Source: PALSA-278 sp963760285 (GTDB taxonomy: Bacteria; Acidobacteriota; Terriglobia; Acidiferrales; UBA7541). From it: 64,000 bases of DNA. How positions within the stretch are numbered: the stretch's first letter is position 1; every line of letters starts with the position of its first letter. The stretch lies in assembly GCA_963760285.1 (NCBI GenBank), contig CAVXCI010000004.1:62001-126000 (forward strand), in the 5' to 3' direction. The translations under genes and the position numbers were made by a program. This document shows, in pieces, positions 17,019 through 26,081 of this stretch. The notes under the pieces are model-generated. The model saw only the letters and a list, made by a program, of their open reading frames with translations, searched no databases and was not told the origin of the DNA.

Positions 17019-18050
17019 ATGCCAACAACTGAATTTGGACAAGTGGCGATGGAGATGATGCCGGGAGCGCGCAATGCCGTGGACGTCTGCCTGGCGGTGC
17101 ATCCCGGAGAGCGCGTGACGCTGATTACGGACCGGCCGAGCATTCCCGTGGCGGCCAGCCTGGCGCAGGCATTGCAGGAAAAATCCGCGAAATTCCAGGA
17201 TTTCGTGCTGGAGGATTACGGATCGCGGCCCATGGACCACGCGCCAGCGGAAGTGCTGGCGGCTCTGGAAGAAGCGGAAGTCGGAATCCTGTGCATGCAG
17301 CCGCTGGAAGGCGAACTGGGCATGCGGCGGGACATCGTCGGCGTGGTGGAGCGGCGGCGCATCCGCTACGCGCACATGGTGGGCGTTACGCCGCAAATCA
17401 TGGAGCAGGGAATGCGCGCGGATTATCGCGCGGTGGACCGGCTGAGCGAACGTTTGCGTGACCGCATGATGCACGCGAAGACGCTGCGCGTGGAAACGGA
17501 TGCGGGAACTTCCTTCGCGGCGCACTTTACGACCGCGCACGACTGGATTAAGACCAGCGGGCTGATCAGCCCGCGCTACTGGTCCAATCTTCCCGCGGGT
17601 GAGGTTTTCACCACGCCGGAGACGGTGGACGGCACATTCGTGTGCGATGGCACGGCGGGCGACCACTTCAACGCCAAGTACGGCGATCTGCAGGCCACTC
17701 CCCTGACGCTGGAAATAAAAGGCGCGCGTCTGGCCAGCGTGAAGTGTTCACGGAAGGATTTGCAGCAGGAGTTCTGGGAATACTGCCACACGGACTCCAA
17801 CAGCGACCGGATTGGCGAGCTGGCCTTCGGCACGAATCTGAATCTTTCGGAATTTATCGGCGTTTTATTGCAGGACGAAAAATTTCCGGGCGTGCACATC
17901 GCCTTTGGCGATCCCTACGGCAGCCAGACGCACGCCAACTGGCGGTCGGAAACGCATGTGGACGTGCTGACCCGAGGTTGCAACGTCTGGATTGACGACA
18001 ATCAGGTGCTGGCCAAGGGCCGCTACCTGATGGACCACCTCGGTCTATAA
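17019..18050 (+). CDS. M29-like aminopeptidase
   Basis: A 343-residue leucyl-aminopeptidase-like protein. Family features are PGERVTLITDRPS near the N-terminus, SPRYWSNLPAGEVFTTPETV with the metal-binding Glu, and GVHIAFGDPYGSQTHANW and SETHVD near the C-terminus supplying metal ligands. It would remove N-terminal residues from small peptides in the cytoplasm. Separated by 146 bases from the cp-ATP-grasp gene and codirectional, it fits known gene groupings of amidoligases with a peptidase that trims the product or substrate. Assignment to M29 is by motif memory. Confidence 0.82.
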   Translation: MPTTEFGQVAMEMMPGARNAVDVCLAVHPGERVTLITDRPSIPVAASLAQALQEKSAKFQDFVLEDYGSRPMDHAPAEVLAALEEAEVGILCMQPLEGELGMRRDIVGVVERRRIRYAHMVGVTPQIMEQGMRADYRAVDRLSERLRDRMMHAKTLRVETDAGTSFAAHFTTAHDWIKTSGLISPRYWSNLPAGEVFTTPETVDGTFVCDGTAGDHFNAKYGDLQATPLTLEIKGARLASVKCSRKDLQQEFWEYCHTDSNSDRIGELAFGTNLNLSEFIGVLLQDEKFPGVHIAFGDPYGSQTHANWRSETHVDVLTRGCNVWIDDNQVLAKGRYLMDHLGL

Positions 18051-18131
18051 GGCGACGACTATCAAGCGCGGCGGAATTCCCCGCAGCGATGGGGCGGAGC
18101 CAAATAGCGGTTTTTCAGTTCAGTCACACAC

Positions 18132-18413
18132 GTGAAACGCGAAACCGATAAAAGCATCATAACTCTTCGCAGGTTCCGCGACTTGCCGGAAGCCTTGGTC
18201 GCCAAGAGCATCCTAGACTCCGCGGGCATCGAATCCTTCCTCTGCGATGAAAATCTGGTTCGAATGGATTGGTTCTATTCGCCCGTTATCGGGGGAATGA
18301 GGCTTTGGGTCAGGGAGGAGGATGCAAGCACAGCGGAAGAATTGCCATCCCTAAAGGTCCCCGCGGAATTTGATGTTGATAGCAGCGAGCCCGGCCCCAA
18401 TCCCTCAAAATAG
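18132..18413 (+). CDS. DUF2007-type small protein
   Basis: A 93-residue protein starting with GTG. The segment RFRDLPEALVAKSILDSAGIESFLCDEN followed by GGMRLWVREEDASTAEELL-like sequence is the PII-like/ferredoxin-like DUF2007 fold, called a putative prokaryotic signal transducer. No catalytic site. It overlaps the convergent esterase gene by 9 bases. Role unknown. Confidence 0.75.
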   Translation: MKRETDKSIITLRRFRDLPEALVAKSILDSAGIESFLCDENLVRMDWFYSPVIGGMRLWVREEDASTAEELPSLKVPAEFDVDSSEPGPNPSK

Positions 18414-19136
18414 TTTAGCGATGTATTCGCGCATTTGGTGCTTCCAGTAGGGCCAGTCATGCCCGCCCATGGGTCCCCAATCGTCCAGATGATGGGAAAC
18501 ACCGCGGGAAGAGAGAATCTCCGAGAGGCGATAGGACGGACCGCTGTTTTCCCACGGACCCGTGCCGGTGGCGATGTGGATGTCGCACTGGGAAAGCATG
18601 GAGATCATGCCGGGATCGCTGAAATTGGAAAGATAGTCCACGGGATTATTGAAATAGAAATTGTCGTCGTACATGCCGTCCATGAACTGCTTCAGGTCGT
18701 AGACGCCGGACATGGCGAAGCAGCGGCGGACCACGTCGGGATGCTTGAAGAGCGTGTTGGCGGCGTGGTAGGCGCCGAAGGACGCGCCCATGGTCGAGAT
18801 GGCCAGGCCGGGCGTGCGGCAACTGTCCCAGATGAAGGGGATAAGCTCGCTGCGGACGTAGTCGTCATAGCGCGCCTGCATAAAGCTGCGATGAAAGGGA
18901 TGGGCGTTCTTGTTGTAGAAGCTGGAGCCATCAATAGCGTTGGCGGCGAAAAACTTGATGCGCCCGGATTCGATGAAATCCGCCAGGGCGGAGATCATGC
19001 CCTGGTTTTCCGGCTCCCATTCGTCGCCGCCGCTGGTGGGAAAGGCGACAATGGGCGCACCCCAGTGTCCATAAACCACCACTCCCAGCTCACGATCTAT
19101 ACGCGGCGAATACCAGTGGTGATATTCCTTGTGCAT
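18405..19136 (-). CDS. Esterase D/PHB-type alpha/beta hydrolase
   Basis: A 243-residue putative esterase (PF00756-like). The nucleophile Ser lies in the elbow MGASFGAYHAAN, the acid probably in the later CDIHIATGTG region, and the His in GGHDWPYWKHQMRE. No signal peptide, so it should act in the cytoplasm on small esters. Start ATG 19136. It overlaps the end of the convergent DUF2007 gene. Confidence 0.85.
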   Translation of the reverse strand: MHKEYHHWYSPRIDRELGVVVYGHWGAPIVAFPTSGGDEWEPENQGMISALADFIESGRIKFFAANAIDGSSFYNKNAHPFHRSFMQARYDDYVRSELIPFIWDSCRTPGLAISTMGASFGAYHAANTLFKHPDVVRRCFAMSGVYDLKQFMDGMYDDNFYFNNPVDYLSNFSDPGMISMLSQCDIHIATGTGPWENSGPSYRLSEILSSRGVSHHLDDWGPMGGHDWPYWKHQMREYIAKLF

Positions 19137-19222
19137 CGGCCTTCTCCCGTCCGAGAGGATGAAAGAGGGGGGAGTTTACGCCATTAATTCGGCGGTCTCA
19201 AGCGCACTCACGCGATTCGGGC

Positions 19223-20535
19223 TTATTTGTTCTTCGCGGGAGGAGTCAACTCGAAGACGACGCCGGAGCTGGCGGAGCCGCCAGCAAACGCGGTCCCGTA
19301 GAGATTGTTCGCGCTGTCGAGGATCAGTCCGTCGTAGGGCCTGGCTCCATCGTTTCCACCAGTGAAGGCCTGCAGCACCGTCTCGGTCCACTGGCCGCTC
19401 GCGCTGGGCGTCAACGCAAAGACCACGCCATCGTTGTTTTGGTTGCCGCCATATAGAGTTGTGCCATAAAGGTTCCCCCCGCTGTCAAAGATCAGGCCGG
19501 CATTCGGATTCGCTCCGTCGCTGCCACCGGTAAAGCTATATAGGATCGTCTCGATCCACGGGCCGCTCGCGCTCGGAGTCAACTCGAAGACAACGCCGCA
19601 ACTGTCAGGCAAATAAGTGCACGTAAGATTTCCACCCGCGCTTGTCGTTCCGTAAATGTTTCCCGCTCCATCGAAGATCAGGCCCGCGTAAGGAGTGGAA
19701 CCGTCCGCGCCTCCGGTAAAGCTGTACAGCACCGTCTCAACCCACTGATCGTTCGCCCTTGGCGTCAACTCAAAGACGACACCCCAACCACTGGAGCCGT
19801 CATAACGCGTGGTGCCGTAAAGATTGCCCGCGCTGTCGAAGATCAGCCCGGCGAACGGATAGCCTCCGCCCGAGCCGCCGGGGAAGCTATACAACACCGT
19901 CTCGGTCCATTGCCCTTCGCGCCGGGAGTAAGCTCAAAGACCGCACCGCAGTCACATCCGCCGGAGCCGCCCTGGTCGGTAACGCCATAGAGGTTGCCAG
20001 CGCCGTCCATTGTCAGTCCGGAGTAAGGATTTGCTCCGTCGCTGCCCCCACGAAAAGTATGCAACACAATATAGGTCCACTGGCCGTTCGCGCGGGGACT
20101 CAGTTCAAAAACGAGGCCACAACCAAGACGCGCAGGACATCGGCTGCCGCCCCGCCCGCCGTGATTTGCGGTTCCGTAGAGATTGCCCGCGCTGTCCAAG
20201 ACTAGGCCCGCGTAAGGAACGGCACCTTTCGTGCCGCCTGTAAAGCGATGTAGCACCTTCCTCGTTACCGGGCCATTGCTGCCGCGCATCAACTCAAACA
20301 CAACACCACAACCTCCTTGCGGGCACGGACTGCCATGCCCCCCGCCTTCAGTCGTGGTGCCATAGAGATTGCCTGCGCCATCGGAAATCAGAGATGCGTA
20401 AGGATAGAGGCCGTCGTTGCCATTGAAGCTAACCGCCTTCCCCGTCCACTGAGCATTCGCGCCGGGCGTAAAAAGCAGGATCGCTGCCAGCACTGTTGGA
20501 GCTAAGAGAAACCTGGAAAATCGGGAATGCGGCAT
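19223..20535 (-). CDS. Secreted GloVer (TIGR03803) repeat protein, one frameshift
   Basis: A signal peptide (SRFLLAPTVLAAILLF, then GANA) starts at 20535 behind GGGAGAAG. It is followed by about eight GloVer units of 50-60 residues, each with Y-x-F-x-GG-x-DG, LIFDSAGNLYGTT, GGVVFELTP and W-x-x-TVLYSF. The frame breaks near 19910, where AAGGGCAATGG lacks one C expected for GQWTE; correcting it restores a single protein of about 437 residues. These secreted repeats are common in Acidobacteria and Verrucomicrobia, with no known function. Either sequence error or a recent mutation. Confidence 0.85.
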
Positions 20536-20784
20536 GTTCTTCTCCCTTTGGCGATGCCTCAGAGGGGAGTTCCAAAAAGAAAATCCAGCGCCAATATCTG
20601 GAACATACGCCGGATTGACGGGCGCGCGCAATGAAAATCGGCCGTGCCGTCGCAAAGCTGGTTCGGAACGACCTAAAAGCTTCGTTTCGGGGACACGGGA
20701 TCCCGAGCGGGAAGTGGTTGCCGGAGCGCGGCGGCTTGGCTTGGACCGCCGCGCTCCGCAACCCTTGGGGTACAACCTTGGGTG

Positions 20785-21855
20785 TTAATTCGCCGTGAGC
20801 GAACCGAGCAGCCCGTGCTGATACTCGTCGGGGCCGGCGGTGAAGTAGATGGCGTTCTTCGCGCCTCCGCTACCGCCATTGCCGACCTGGAGGGCCCAGA
20901 GGCCGTCAATGCTGATGACTTTGCCTGTGCCGTCCTTTATTTGACCGGCGAACGCTTTGGACTTGGGAACATAAGCGTTGATCTTGCCATCGCCAAGGTT
21001 GCCGACGAGGAGATCACCCGAGAAAGCGCCGAAGCCGGTTGGCGCCAGCGCCAGGCCCCAGGGCGCGTTCAACTTTCCCTTGGACACTTCGGTGCGGAAG
21101 AAGGAACCGTCGGGATTGAACACGTCCACGTAACCGAGACCAGCGCCTTCCTGCGGGAACGTTTTGGAGGAATTCTGCAGGCCATAGGCGACGACAACGT
21201 ATTTGGAAAGGAACTGAACGTTGAAGGGAGCATAGCCCTTAGGCAGTTTGGGGTCGGTGAAAGTGTTCACAAGGTTGAAGCTGCTGTCGTACATTTCGAT
21301 CTGATTGGCGGAGAAATTCGCGGCGTAGAGATACGTTTGTCCCGCGTTCACCCCGATGGCCAGACCGTAGTAGATGGCGCCGGAGGACGAATTGTTGACG
21401 GCGATAATCGCGTTCTTGGCATCAACGCCTGCGCTCCACCCGCTGATGGTGCCGTCCCCAGTGTCAAACAGGAACGACGCCGCGCCCATGTGGCCACCGC
21501 TGGAAACTACAAAGCCCGAGGTGCTGTTATAAACCTGCCCCGTGGGCGTGCCAACGCCATTGCCGTTTGCCGTGGGGATGGTCACGACGATGCTTTCCAC
21601 CATCCCCGTGCCGGTGTAAACGGTGGTTAGGCCCGTGCCATTGTCGGAAACCCAGAAAGGCCCGGCGGGTGAGTAGGAAATCCCCCAGGGGTTGACCAGG
21701 TTCGGGTCGGTGTTCATCGCCATGCCGCTCTGGTCGGAAACTAGATTGGTCTGTGTATAGCCGCTGGCTGCGCCGACGCGGTGTGAACACAGCGCGGCCA
21801 CGGCCACAAGGCTGAAGACTGCCAGGGCAAATGCCATAAAGGATCTCGTTTTCAT
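20785..21855 (-). CDS. Secreted TIGR03118-family protein
   Basis: A 356-residue exported propeller-like protein. The start at 21855 has GAGGAGAAG upstream and the signal peptide SFMAFALAVFSLVAVAALCS. Family hallmarks: NLVSDQSGMAMNTDPNLVNP, WGISYSPAGPFWVSDNGTG, YLYAANFSANQIEMYDS, LNAPWGLALAPTGFG and LLVGNLGDGKINAY. NHL/propeller-type fold outside the cytoplasm; no enzyme activity known. It is adjacent to, and codirectional with, the GloVer gene but separated by 250 bases. Confidence 0.88.
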   Translation of the reverse strand: MKTRSFMAFALAVFSLVAVAALCSHRVGAASGYTQTNLVSDQSGMAMNTDPNLVNPWGISYSPAGPFWVSDNGTGLTTVYTGTGMVESIVVTIPTANGNGVGTPTGQVYNSTSGFVVSSGGHMGAASFLFDTGDGTISGWSAGVDAKNAIIAVNNSSSGAIYYGLAIGVNAGQTYLYAANFSANQIEMYDSSFNLVNTFTDPKLPKGYAPFNVQFLSKYVVVAYGLQNSSKTFPQEGAGLGYVDVFNPDGSFFRTEVSKGKLNAPWGLALAPTGFGAFSGDLLVGNLGDGKINAYVPKSKAFAGQIKDGTGKVISIDGLWALQVGNGGSGGAKNAIYFTAGPDEYQHGLLGSLTAN

Positions 21856-22400
21856 TCTTCTTCTCCTCGGTTGGTTGAGTCCGCGCACCGTTGCTGACTG
21901 ACGCGCGCCCCTCTTCGCGCGACGGATCCACGCAAGCGCGGGAATCAATCACGCGAAGCCATCGTACCGTCGAAATCAGGGGTGTCCGGGCGAGGCTATG
22001 ACAAGTGACAAAATGCAGACAATCGGCGGCAGATCGGAGATATGCGGGGATGGCCGAAGATGCCAAAAATAAGGCGCATCGGCCACTTTTGGGCCGCGCC
22101 GCTGAAGAACCGTAACCTTCCGCAGATACTTCCGTGAAAACCCCGTGGCGCCGGATTGGCGGGAAAGCAGGGTAAGGCGGTCCGCTATACTGCGCGCGAA
22201 ATATTCGCGCTTTTTGCCTGGGCAAGAAACGAACGGAGGCAGCGAACATGAAAGCGCACTGGGCGGCGCCGGCCGGTCTGGCGAAAATGGCCGCCAGGTC
22301 AAGATTCGTTGCGGCAGCAATTGGGATTCGAATTAAGTGGGGGCATCCCAAACAGGAAGCCCCCCTATGAGATTTGTCCGGTTAAGCTATGCGCGCGCGG
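21856..22400. other. Intergenic region with a GC hairpin and a doubtful short ORF
   Basis: There is no convincing gene. A 40-codon frame starts at ATG 22248 with GGAGG upstream (MKAHWAAPAGLAKMAARSRF...) and ends at 22370 within a hairpin, GGGGGC paired with GCCCCC (22339-22365), which lacks a T-run on either strand. A TATACT at about 22192 could be a -10. The small frame may be a leader; support is weak. Confidence 0.3.
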
Positions 22401-22868
22401 TCAGCGCACGCCTTCGCAAGGCCCCTGATGCGGCCGGGCGCCGCCTCCGGGATGGATACCAGTTCCCGCGGCAGGATGCATGGCGCGCTGGCATTCTTCC
22501 AGAGAGATTCGCTGCTCGGGTGTAATGAGACCTTGTTCCTCGCGGCGCGCATTCTGGCGGATTTCGCGGATCTGCGCTTCCTTCTGCTGTGGAGTCAGCG
22601 CGGTTTCCCTGCAAACTCCTTCGACCTTGGACCTGGTCTCCTCATTAATGGACCGGCGGCGCTCCACGGTGCTCTGCGAAATGCCGGCTTTCTTCCAGCA
22701 GGCCTCTCCGCGGCCACGATTCCCCAGCGGATTCGTCCCCGTGCCCGTGGTGGGCGAAATGGGCGCGCCCGGAGTAGTCCCCGCGCGGGGAATGCTCTGC
22801 CCCATGGCGCAAAGGGAAATAGAAAGAACAGCCGCGCAAGTGATGGCGGCAGATACGATGGTTTTCAT
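22401..22868 (-). CDS. Small secreted protein with LTxxQ-like helix
   Basis: A 155-residue protein with a signal peptide (TIVSAAITCAAVLSISLCAMG, then QS). The mature part has two Cys (EACWKKAG, EGVCRETA) and a helical stretch LTPQQKEAQIREIRQNARRE resembling the LTxxQ motif of Spy/CpxP-like periplasmic proteins, plus a Gly/Pro-rich tail. Its ATG overlaps the sulfotransferase stop (ATGA at 22865-22868), so it is the last gene of a coupled three-gene operon. Similarity to Spy is only at motif level. Confidence 0.75.
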   Translation of the reverse strand: MKTIVSAAITCAAVLSISLCAMGQSIPRAGTTPGAPISPTTGTGTNPLGNRGRGEACWKKAGISQSTVERRRSINEETRSKVEGVCRETALTPQQKEAQIREIRQNARREEQGLITPEQRISLEECQRAMHPAAGTGIHPGGGARPHQGPCEGVR

Positions 22869-23989
22869 GATGCTCCTCCCCGCTCATCTAACCCGCCAGG
22901 AGGAAAAGTGTTGCGGCTAGAATCCAGGGAGAACGCGCCGGTGGGAAGGGGCTCGGGCGAACCTTTGGCCATACGGCGTGCGCGATGGTGGCGCAGCAGA
23001 CGGATAGGAGCGAAAGAGAAAATCACCAGGATCACGAAGTCAAAAAGGCAGAAGAAGCGAAACATGACTCGGTCGGCGGCGCGTTCGATTGAGCCGGGCT
23101 TAGCGGCATTGGCACCCAGTGAGCGCGGGTAGGGAGGCCACGCACCGGCATATTTTCCGCGCCACATCGCAAGATAACGCTCGATCTTGGATTCCAGCCC
23201 CGGTGGAAGCGGGCCAACGGGATCCTGCACGGTGCATATGAAATCTTCATGGAGGAGCCGGTGGTGGTCGCCGGCAAAAAGCGCGGAGCGGTCCGCGCCC
23301 TCGGGGGTAAGAATTTCCCGCCGGAAAGGCACTTCGAGGAAGCGGCAGATTTCCGGGAGAACGGCGTTGCCGTTCCCAACGAGGTCCTCGTAGCTCAATT
23401 GGAGGACAGGAACGCCGAGTGCGACGAGGGCGTCGCATTGCTCCTTCAACTTGCCGTAGCCGAGAATCGCGCGGAGATGGATGCCTCTCTTCCGGAAGAA
23501 TGTTCCGCCGGCGGACGCCGCGCGCACCATGCTTCGCGCCGTGCCACGAGGATCGCGCCAAAGGATGATAAAGCGGGCATCCGGAAAATCACGGGCGAGT
23601 GATAGAAGGCGATCATAGAAATTGGGAGTCTTATCGCCCCAGATGGTGGCTCCCTTTCGCCGGGCGAAATCTCCATAAACCGCGCGGGCTGCCGTGTGGG
23701 CGTTCCGCAAACCGGCGGGAATGCTCTCGAAGGGAATTCCATGGCGCGACAGGGACTGGTTCCAAAACTCCCAACGCTTAGCCCAGGCCGTTCCGCGATT
23801 TCGCAGCCAGAAAAATGGCTGGAGGCCCATAAGATCCGCCTCGTACAACAACGCGATTTGCGGATGCTTGTTCAGGAGCAGGTAAAGAACGGAGGAGCCC
23901 GCGCGCCACATGTTGACAATGAACAGCGGGCGCAATTCTGCGCCCCGCGAATCCGGGTACGGAAGTGTGACTTTCTCCGCCGCGTTCAC
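22865..23989 (-). CDS. Sulfotransferase family protein
   Basis: A 374-residue PAPS-dependent sulfotransferase. The 5'-phosphosulfate loop is FIVNMWRAGSSVLYLLLNKH and the 3'-phosphate region is FIILWRDPRGTARSMVRA; KLSYEDL-like LQLSYEDLVG and a C-terminal hydrophobic segment (FCLFDFVILVIFSFAPI) follow. The GTG start at 23989 overlaps the upstream phosphatase stop by four bases (GTGA). It transfers sulfate to a hydroxyl or amine of a glycan, lipid or small molecule; substrate unknown. The tail helix suggests membrane association. Confidence 0.85.
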   Translation of the reverse strand: MNAAEKVTLPYPDSRGAELRPLFIVNMWRAGSSVLYLLLNKHPQIALLYEADLMGLQPFFWLRNRGTAWAKRWEFWNQSLSRHGIPFESIPAGLRNAHTAARAVYGDFARRKGATIWGDKTPNFYDRLLSLARDFPDARFIILWRDPRGTARSMVRAASAGGTFFRKRGIHLRAILGYGKLKEQCDALVALGVPVLQLSYEDLVGNGNAVLPEICRFLEVPFRREILTPEGADRSALFAGDHHRLLHEDFICTVQDPVGPLPPGLESKIERYLAMWRGKYAGAWPPYPRSLGANAAKPGSIERAADRVMFRFFCLFDFVILVIFSFAPIRLLRHHRARRMAKGSPEPLPTGAFSLDSSRNTFPPGGLDERGGAS

Positions 23990-24630
23990 GAGATCAAGCG
24001 GACAGGATCTGCGGCCCTGTCGCGTGAGACCGCGGAGCTTTCCACAAGCGGGCTGGCTTCCCATTTCTTCCTGCGCTTTTCGATGGTGAGGATAGACGCC
24101 GTTTTCGGACCGCCCTTTACGCCGACACCTGTGGCCGGTCCACCGGAGAGAACAACGGGTATGGCCAGGAAATTCCGCACGTGAGTAACGGCGACAATGC
24201 AACGGCGCGACCGTTCCGCGATGGCCAGCAGGGCGCGGAGGTGGACGGAAAAGCGATGGAAGAATTCGTTCAGGGATTCACCTTCCGGAGCCGGCAGATC
24301 CGGGTCGCGTTGAAGCTGATTCAGCATGTCCAGAACGTCCGCCACTCTTTGCCCGGCCAGGGAGCCCAGGTGCCAAGGGCGCAACGAAGGCGTGGAAATG
24401 ATGGGAGCCTGTGTGGCGGCGCTGATGGCTTCGGCGGTCTGGCGCGCGCGGAGCAAATCAGAGGTGATGATGAAATCCACGGGCTGCGCAACCAGCCGCT
24501 CCGCGATTCCGCCGGCCTCTTGAAGCCCCAATTCGGAGAGAGGGATGTCCTTCCAGGCGCGCAGGCGTTCGCCTTCGCCCGGGCGATTAAATATCGTATG
24601 TCCGTGCCGAACTAAAATCAGTTTCGTCAT
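23986..24630 (-). CDS. Histidine phosphatase superfamily protein
   Basis: A 214-residue phosphoglycerate-mutase-like phosphatase. The RHG motif with the phospho-His is in LILVRHGHTIFN, the acid and second Arg in SDLLRARQTAEAI, and the second His in AVTHVRNFLAIP. Cobalamin phosphatase CobC and broad sugar phosphatases look alike, so the substrate cannot be set. First gene of the operon with the sulfotransferase (4-base overlap); PAP or phosphosugar removal is a possible but untested link. Confidence 0.85.
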   Translation of the reverse strand: MTKLILVRHGHTIFNRPGEGERLRAWKDIPLSELGLQEAGGIAERLVAQPVDFIITSDLLRARQTAEAISAATQAPIISTPSLRPWHLGSLAGQRVADVLDMLNQLQRDPDLPAPEGESLNEFFHRFSVHLRALLAIAERSRRCIVAVTHVRNFLAIPVVLSGGPATGVGVKGGPKTASILTIEKRRKKWEASPLVESSAVSRDRAADPVRLIS

Positions 24631-25087
24631 AATGTGCCTTTCCTAAGGTCAGCGGCCTATGGGCCTGGCTATTTCGGCGTTATTTTTGTTTCGCTGAGCC
24701 ACTGACCGGATGGCCGGACGAAAGCGACTTTCACTGTTCACAGGAGGGCTGCGCGAAAACGGACGCATGCGCAACCTGCGTGGCAATCACCTCGAGGCGG
24801 AAGACCAACCGGACCAGGGCGGGCGCTCACCATCGTGGCAAAGCATATTGGGTCCGAGCTGCGGGGACGATCGCGGCAGACCCGCGGACGCAAAGAGGAG
24901 GGTAAATTTCCGCAGCGCCGCGCCATACATAAGTAGTTCTATAGACATTGTACTGTTAAGGGAATGTAACAGAGCCATGAATGCCTGTCAACGGCTGTTT
25001 GAACTATTTTTGGGAGCCCTCAAGCAGGCCGCCGCATGGCAGGAAACCTGCATCCGAGAGAAGGCGTATCAAGAATCGGCGGACTGA
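24631..25087. other. Intergenic, no gene seen
   Basis: This 457-base divergent spacer must hold promoters for the phosphatase operon (minus) and the LolA-like gene (plus). An AT-rich block at 24930-24970 (TATAGACATTGTACTGTTAAG) is the likeliest site. A 125-codon plus-strand frame crosses it, but it has no ribosome site, domain or coding character. Confidence 0.4.
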
Positions 25088-26062
25088 ATGCTGCGAACCC
25101 TCCGGAAACTAAATTTTGCATGGATCGTGTGGGCCGGCGGCCTCGCGTTCTCGATGGCTCCCGTGGTCCGGGGACAGTCCGCCAAGGGCTGCCCCGCGGA
25201 GCCGCGGCAAATCATTCAGCAAGCCGCGGAAAACGACGACGCCAACGACGTGAAAGCCCGCAGCTACACCTACACGGAACACGCGGAAGAGCACAGATTG
25301 AACTCCGATGGCCAGGTGCAGTCCACGGAATCGAAAACCTACGAAATTCTATTCCTCGCGGGCGAGCAGGCCGAGCGCCTGGTGGCGCGAAATGGCAAAC
25401 CTCTTTCCCCGGAGGACAACAAGAAAGAAGACGAGAAACTGGACAAGATCATCCGCAACCGCGAAAAAGAGACTGACGAGCAAAGGCAAAAACGTCTGGC
25501 CAAAGAGGAAAAGGAACGCCAGGAGGACCGTGCGTTCATCGGTGAAATCGCCAGCGCCTACAATTTCCGCATGGAGCCGGAGGAGACGCTGGACGGCCGG
25601 AAGGCCTATGTGATTTCCGCCGAGCCGCGTCCGGATTTTCACGCCACCACGCGCGACGGAAAATATCTTTCCAAGTTTAAGTTTCGCGTGTGGATTGACG
25701 AGGCGGACTGCCAGTGGGTCAAGCTGAACGTGGAAGCGATAGACACCGTGTCCTGGGGACTGTTCCTGGCGCGGCTCCACAAAGGCTCGCGCGTGGAACT
25801 CGACCAAATCCGCGTGAACGATGAAATATGGCTGCCCCGGCGGCAACAGATATGGCTCAGCGCGCGCCTGGGGCTGCTGAAGACTTACAACATTCAGGAA
25901 GACACCACGTTTAAGGACTACAAGAAATTCACGGCGGAGTCCCGCATCGTTCCCACTGCCCCTAAACTTGCCGCGCCGCCTTCGTCGCCGACCGCGCCTG
26001 CAAAGCCTATAGCGCCATTGCCGCCGACGCCGACGCCACCCTCGGCGACGCCTCCGAATTAG
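25088..26062 (+). CDS. Secreted LolA-like acidobacterial protein
   Basis: A 324-residue exported protein: signal peptide WIVWAGGLAFSMAPVVRGQ, then a charged helical insert (residues about 100-150, NKKEDEKLDKIIRNREKETD, probable coiled coil) within a curved beta-sheet-like domain (FNFRVWIDEADCQWVKLN-type strands, VELDQIRVNDEIWLPRR), ending in a Pro/Ala/Thr-rich tail of 40 residues. The sheet resembles LolA/outer-membrane lipoprotein-sorting proteins. I infer an envelope role, possibly binding a hydrophobic ligand; no experimental family name is recalled. Confidence 0.7.
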   Translation: MLRTLRKLNFAWIVWAGGLAFSMAPVVRGQSAKGCPAEPRQIIQQAAENDDANDVKARSYTYTEHAEEHRLNSDGQVQSTESKTYEILFLAGEQAERLVARNGKPLSPEDNKKEDEKLDKIIRNREKETDEQRQKRLAKEEKERQEDRAFIGEIASAYNFRMEPEETLDGRKAYVISAEPRPDFHATTRDGKYLSKFKFRVWIDEADCQWVKLNVEAIDTVSWGLFLARLHKGSRVELDQIRVNDEIWLPRRQQIWLSARLGLLKTYNIQEDTTFKDYKKFTAESRIVPTAPKLAAPPSSPTAPAKPIAPLPPTPTPPSATPPN

Positions 26063-26081
26063 CACAAATAAAAATCAGCCG

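Noticed and set aside
22337..22366. Intrinsic terminator
   Set aside because: A GC stem exists but no T-run follows on either strand, and no gene ends there.
22248..22370. 40-codon ORF with GGAGG upstream
   Set aside because: The ribosome site is good, but the product is short and Ala/Arg-rich and the stop lies in a hairpin; too weak to call a gene.
24710..25087. 125-codon ORF between the phosphatase and LolA-like genes
   Set aside because: No ribosome site, no domain, and it covers the only space for two divergent promoters.
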